DNA of 5,309 nt from Gallionella sp. GTDB lineage: Bacteria; Pseudomonadota; Gammaproteobacteria; Burkholderiales; Gallionellaceae. The position numbers and the translations under genes are program-made. The stretch lies in assembly GCA_017880945.1 (NCBI GenBank), contig JADGRM010000153.1, forward strand, positions 1 to 5,309, in the 5' to 3' direction. The notes under the pieces are model-generated. The model did not search any database and was not told the origin of the DNA. It worked only from the letters and a program-made list of their open reading frames with translations. Of this stretch, positions 5,100 to 5,309 are shown in pieces; the stretch's first letter is position 1, and each line of letters starts with the position of its first letter.

Positions 5100-5309
5100 A
5101 TGCGTCCACGTCATTTTGAACGTCACCGCACTGAACGCATCGGCTGGCTCCGCGCCGCGGTATTGGGCGCGAACGATGGCATCGTTTCCACAGCGAGCCT
5201 GGTGCTGGGAGTTGCTGCCGCGCATGCTACCCACAGCAGCATAGTGGTCGCCGGGGTTGCCGGCCTGGTCGCCGGCGCCATGTCGATGGCTGCTGGCGAG
5301 TATGTCTCC
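5100..5309 (+). CDS. VIT1/CCC1-family Fe2+/Mn2+ transporter, N-terminal part (3' end outside window)
   Basis: The first 70 codons of a VIT1/CCC1 (DUF125) family membrane protein, which in plants and yeast moves iron or manganese into the vacuole; bacterial members are predicted Fe2+/Mn2+ exporters. Typical N-terminal marks are RTERIGWLRAAVLGANDGIV (10-29), the start of membrane helix 1, and VAGAMSMAAGEYVS (57-70), the end of helix 2 with the conserved Met and Glu of the ion path. The frame stays open to the last base. Two in-frame starts compete: ATG 5100 with AGGAA (5088-5092) at 7 nt, and ATG 5055 with GGAAG (5044-5048) at 6 nt, which would add 15 residues. I chose 5100 because family members normally begin only about ten residues before the HRTERxGWLR block. 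The full length is expected to be about 230 residues. Confidence 0.9.
   Translation, partial: MRPRHFERHRTERIGWLRAAVLGANDGIVSTASLVLGVAAAHATHSSIVVAGVAGLVAGAMSMAAGEYVS

Overview
The window looks like a chromosomal piece of a betaproteobacterium, plausibly of the Nitrosomonadales/Gallionellaceae type. This is inferred from overall protein character, moderately GC-rich coding DNA and gene content; no rRNA or other firm taxonomic marker is present.

Layout. Bases 1-1817 are the end of a threonine biosynthesis operon: the C-terminal ACT domain of homoserine dehydrogenase (hom, cut by the window start), a 53-nt gap with a GC-rich palindrome, then complete threonine synthase (thrC). Bases 1846-3027 hold two further plus-strand genes: a 71-residue cysteine-rich protein of the GDCCVxC (seleno)protein family, in its all-cysteine form, and an AEC-family membrane transporter starting at a GTG directly behind an in-frame stop. 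On the minus strand at 3100-3336 is a VF530-type small DNA-binding protein, convergent with the transporter and divergent from an S4-domain, RluF/RsuA-like pseudouridine synthase homologue (3410-4126). That homologue has Glu where the family has its catalytic Asp, and other signature positions are changed too.

From 4127 to 5099 the DNA is gene-poor and lower in GC. The only convincing gene there is a 41-codon minus-strand ORF (4445-4570) encoding a hydrophilic N-terminus and one membrane span, with a Shine-Dalgarno-like GGTGA and a perfect TATAAT in a very AT-rich upstream stretch. It is too short for usual gene callers. At 5100 a VIT1/CCC1-family Fe/Mn transporter gene begins and runs off the window end.

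How the genes fit. hom and thrC act in consecutive parts of the aspartate-to-threonine pathway (only the homoserine kinase step is not seen here). The other genes look like a series of independent housekeeping or accessory genes, not one system. No mobile element, CRISPR array, tRNA or rRNA was seen. The most unusual items are the pseudouridine synthase homologue with the replaced catalytic residue, the Cys-rich GDCCVxC protein and the unannotated small membrane protein.
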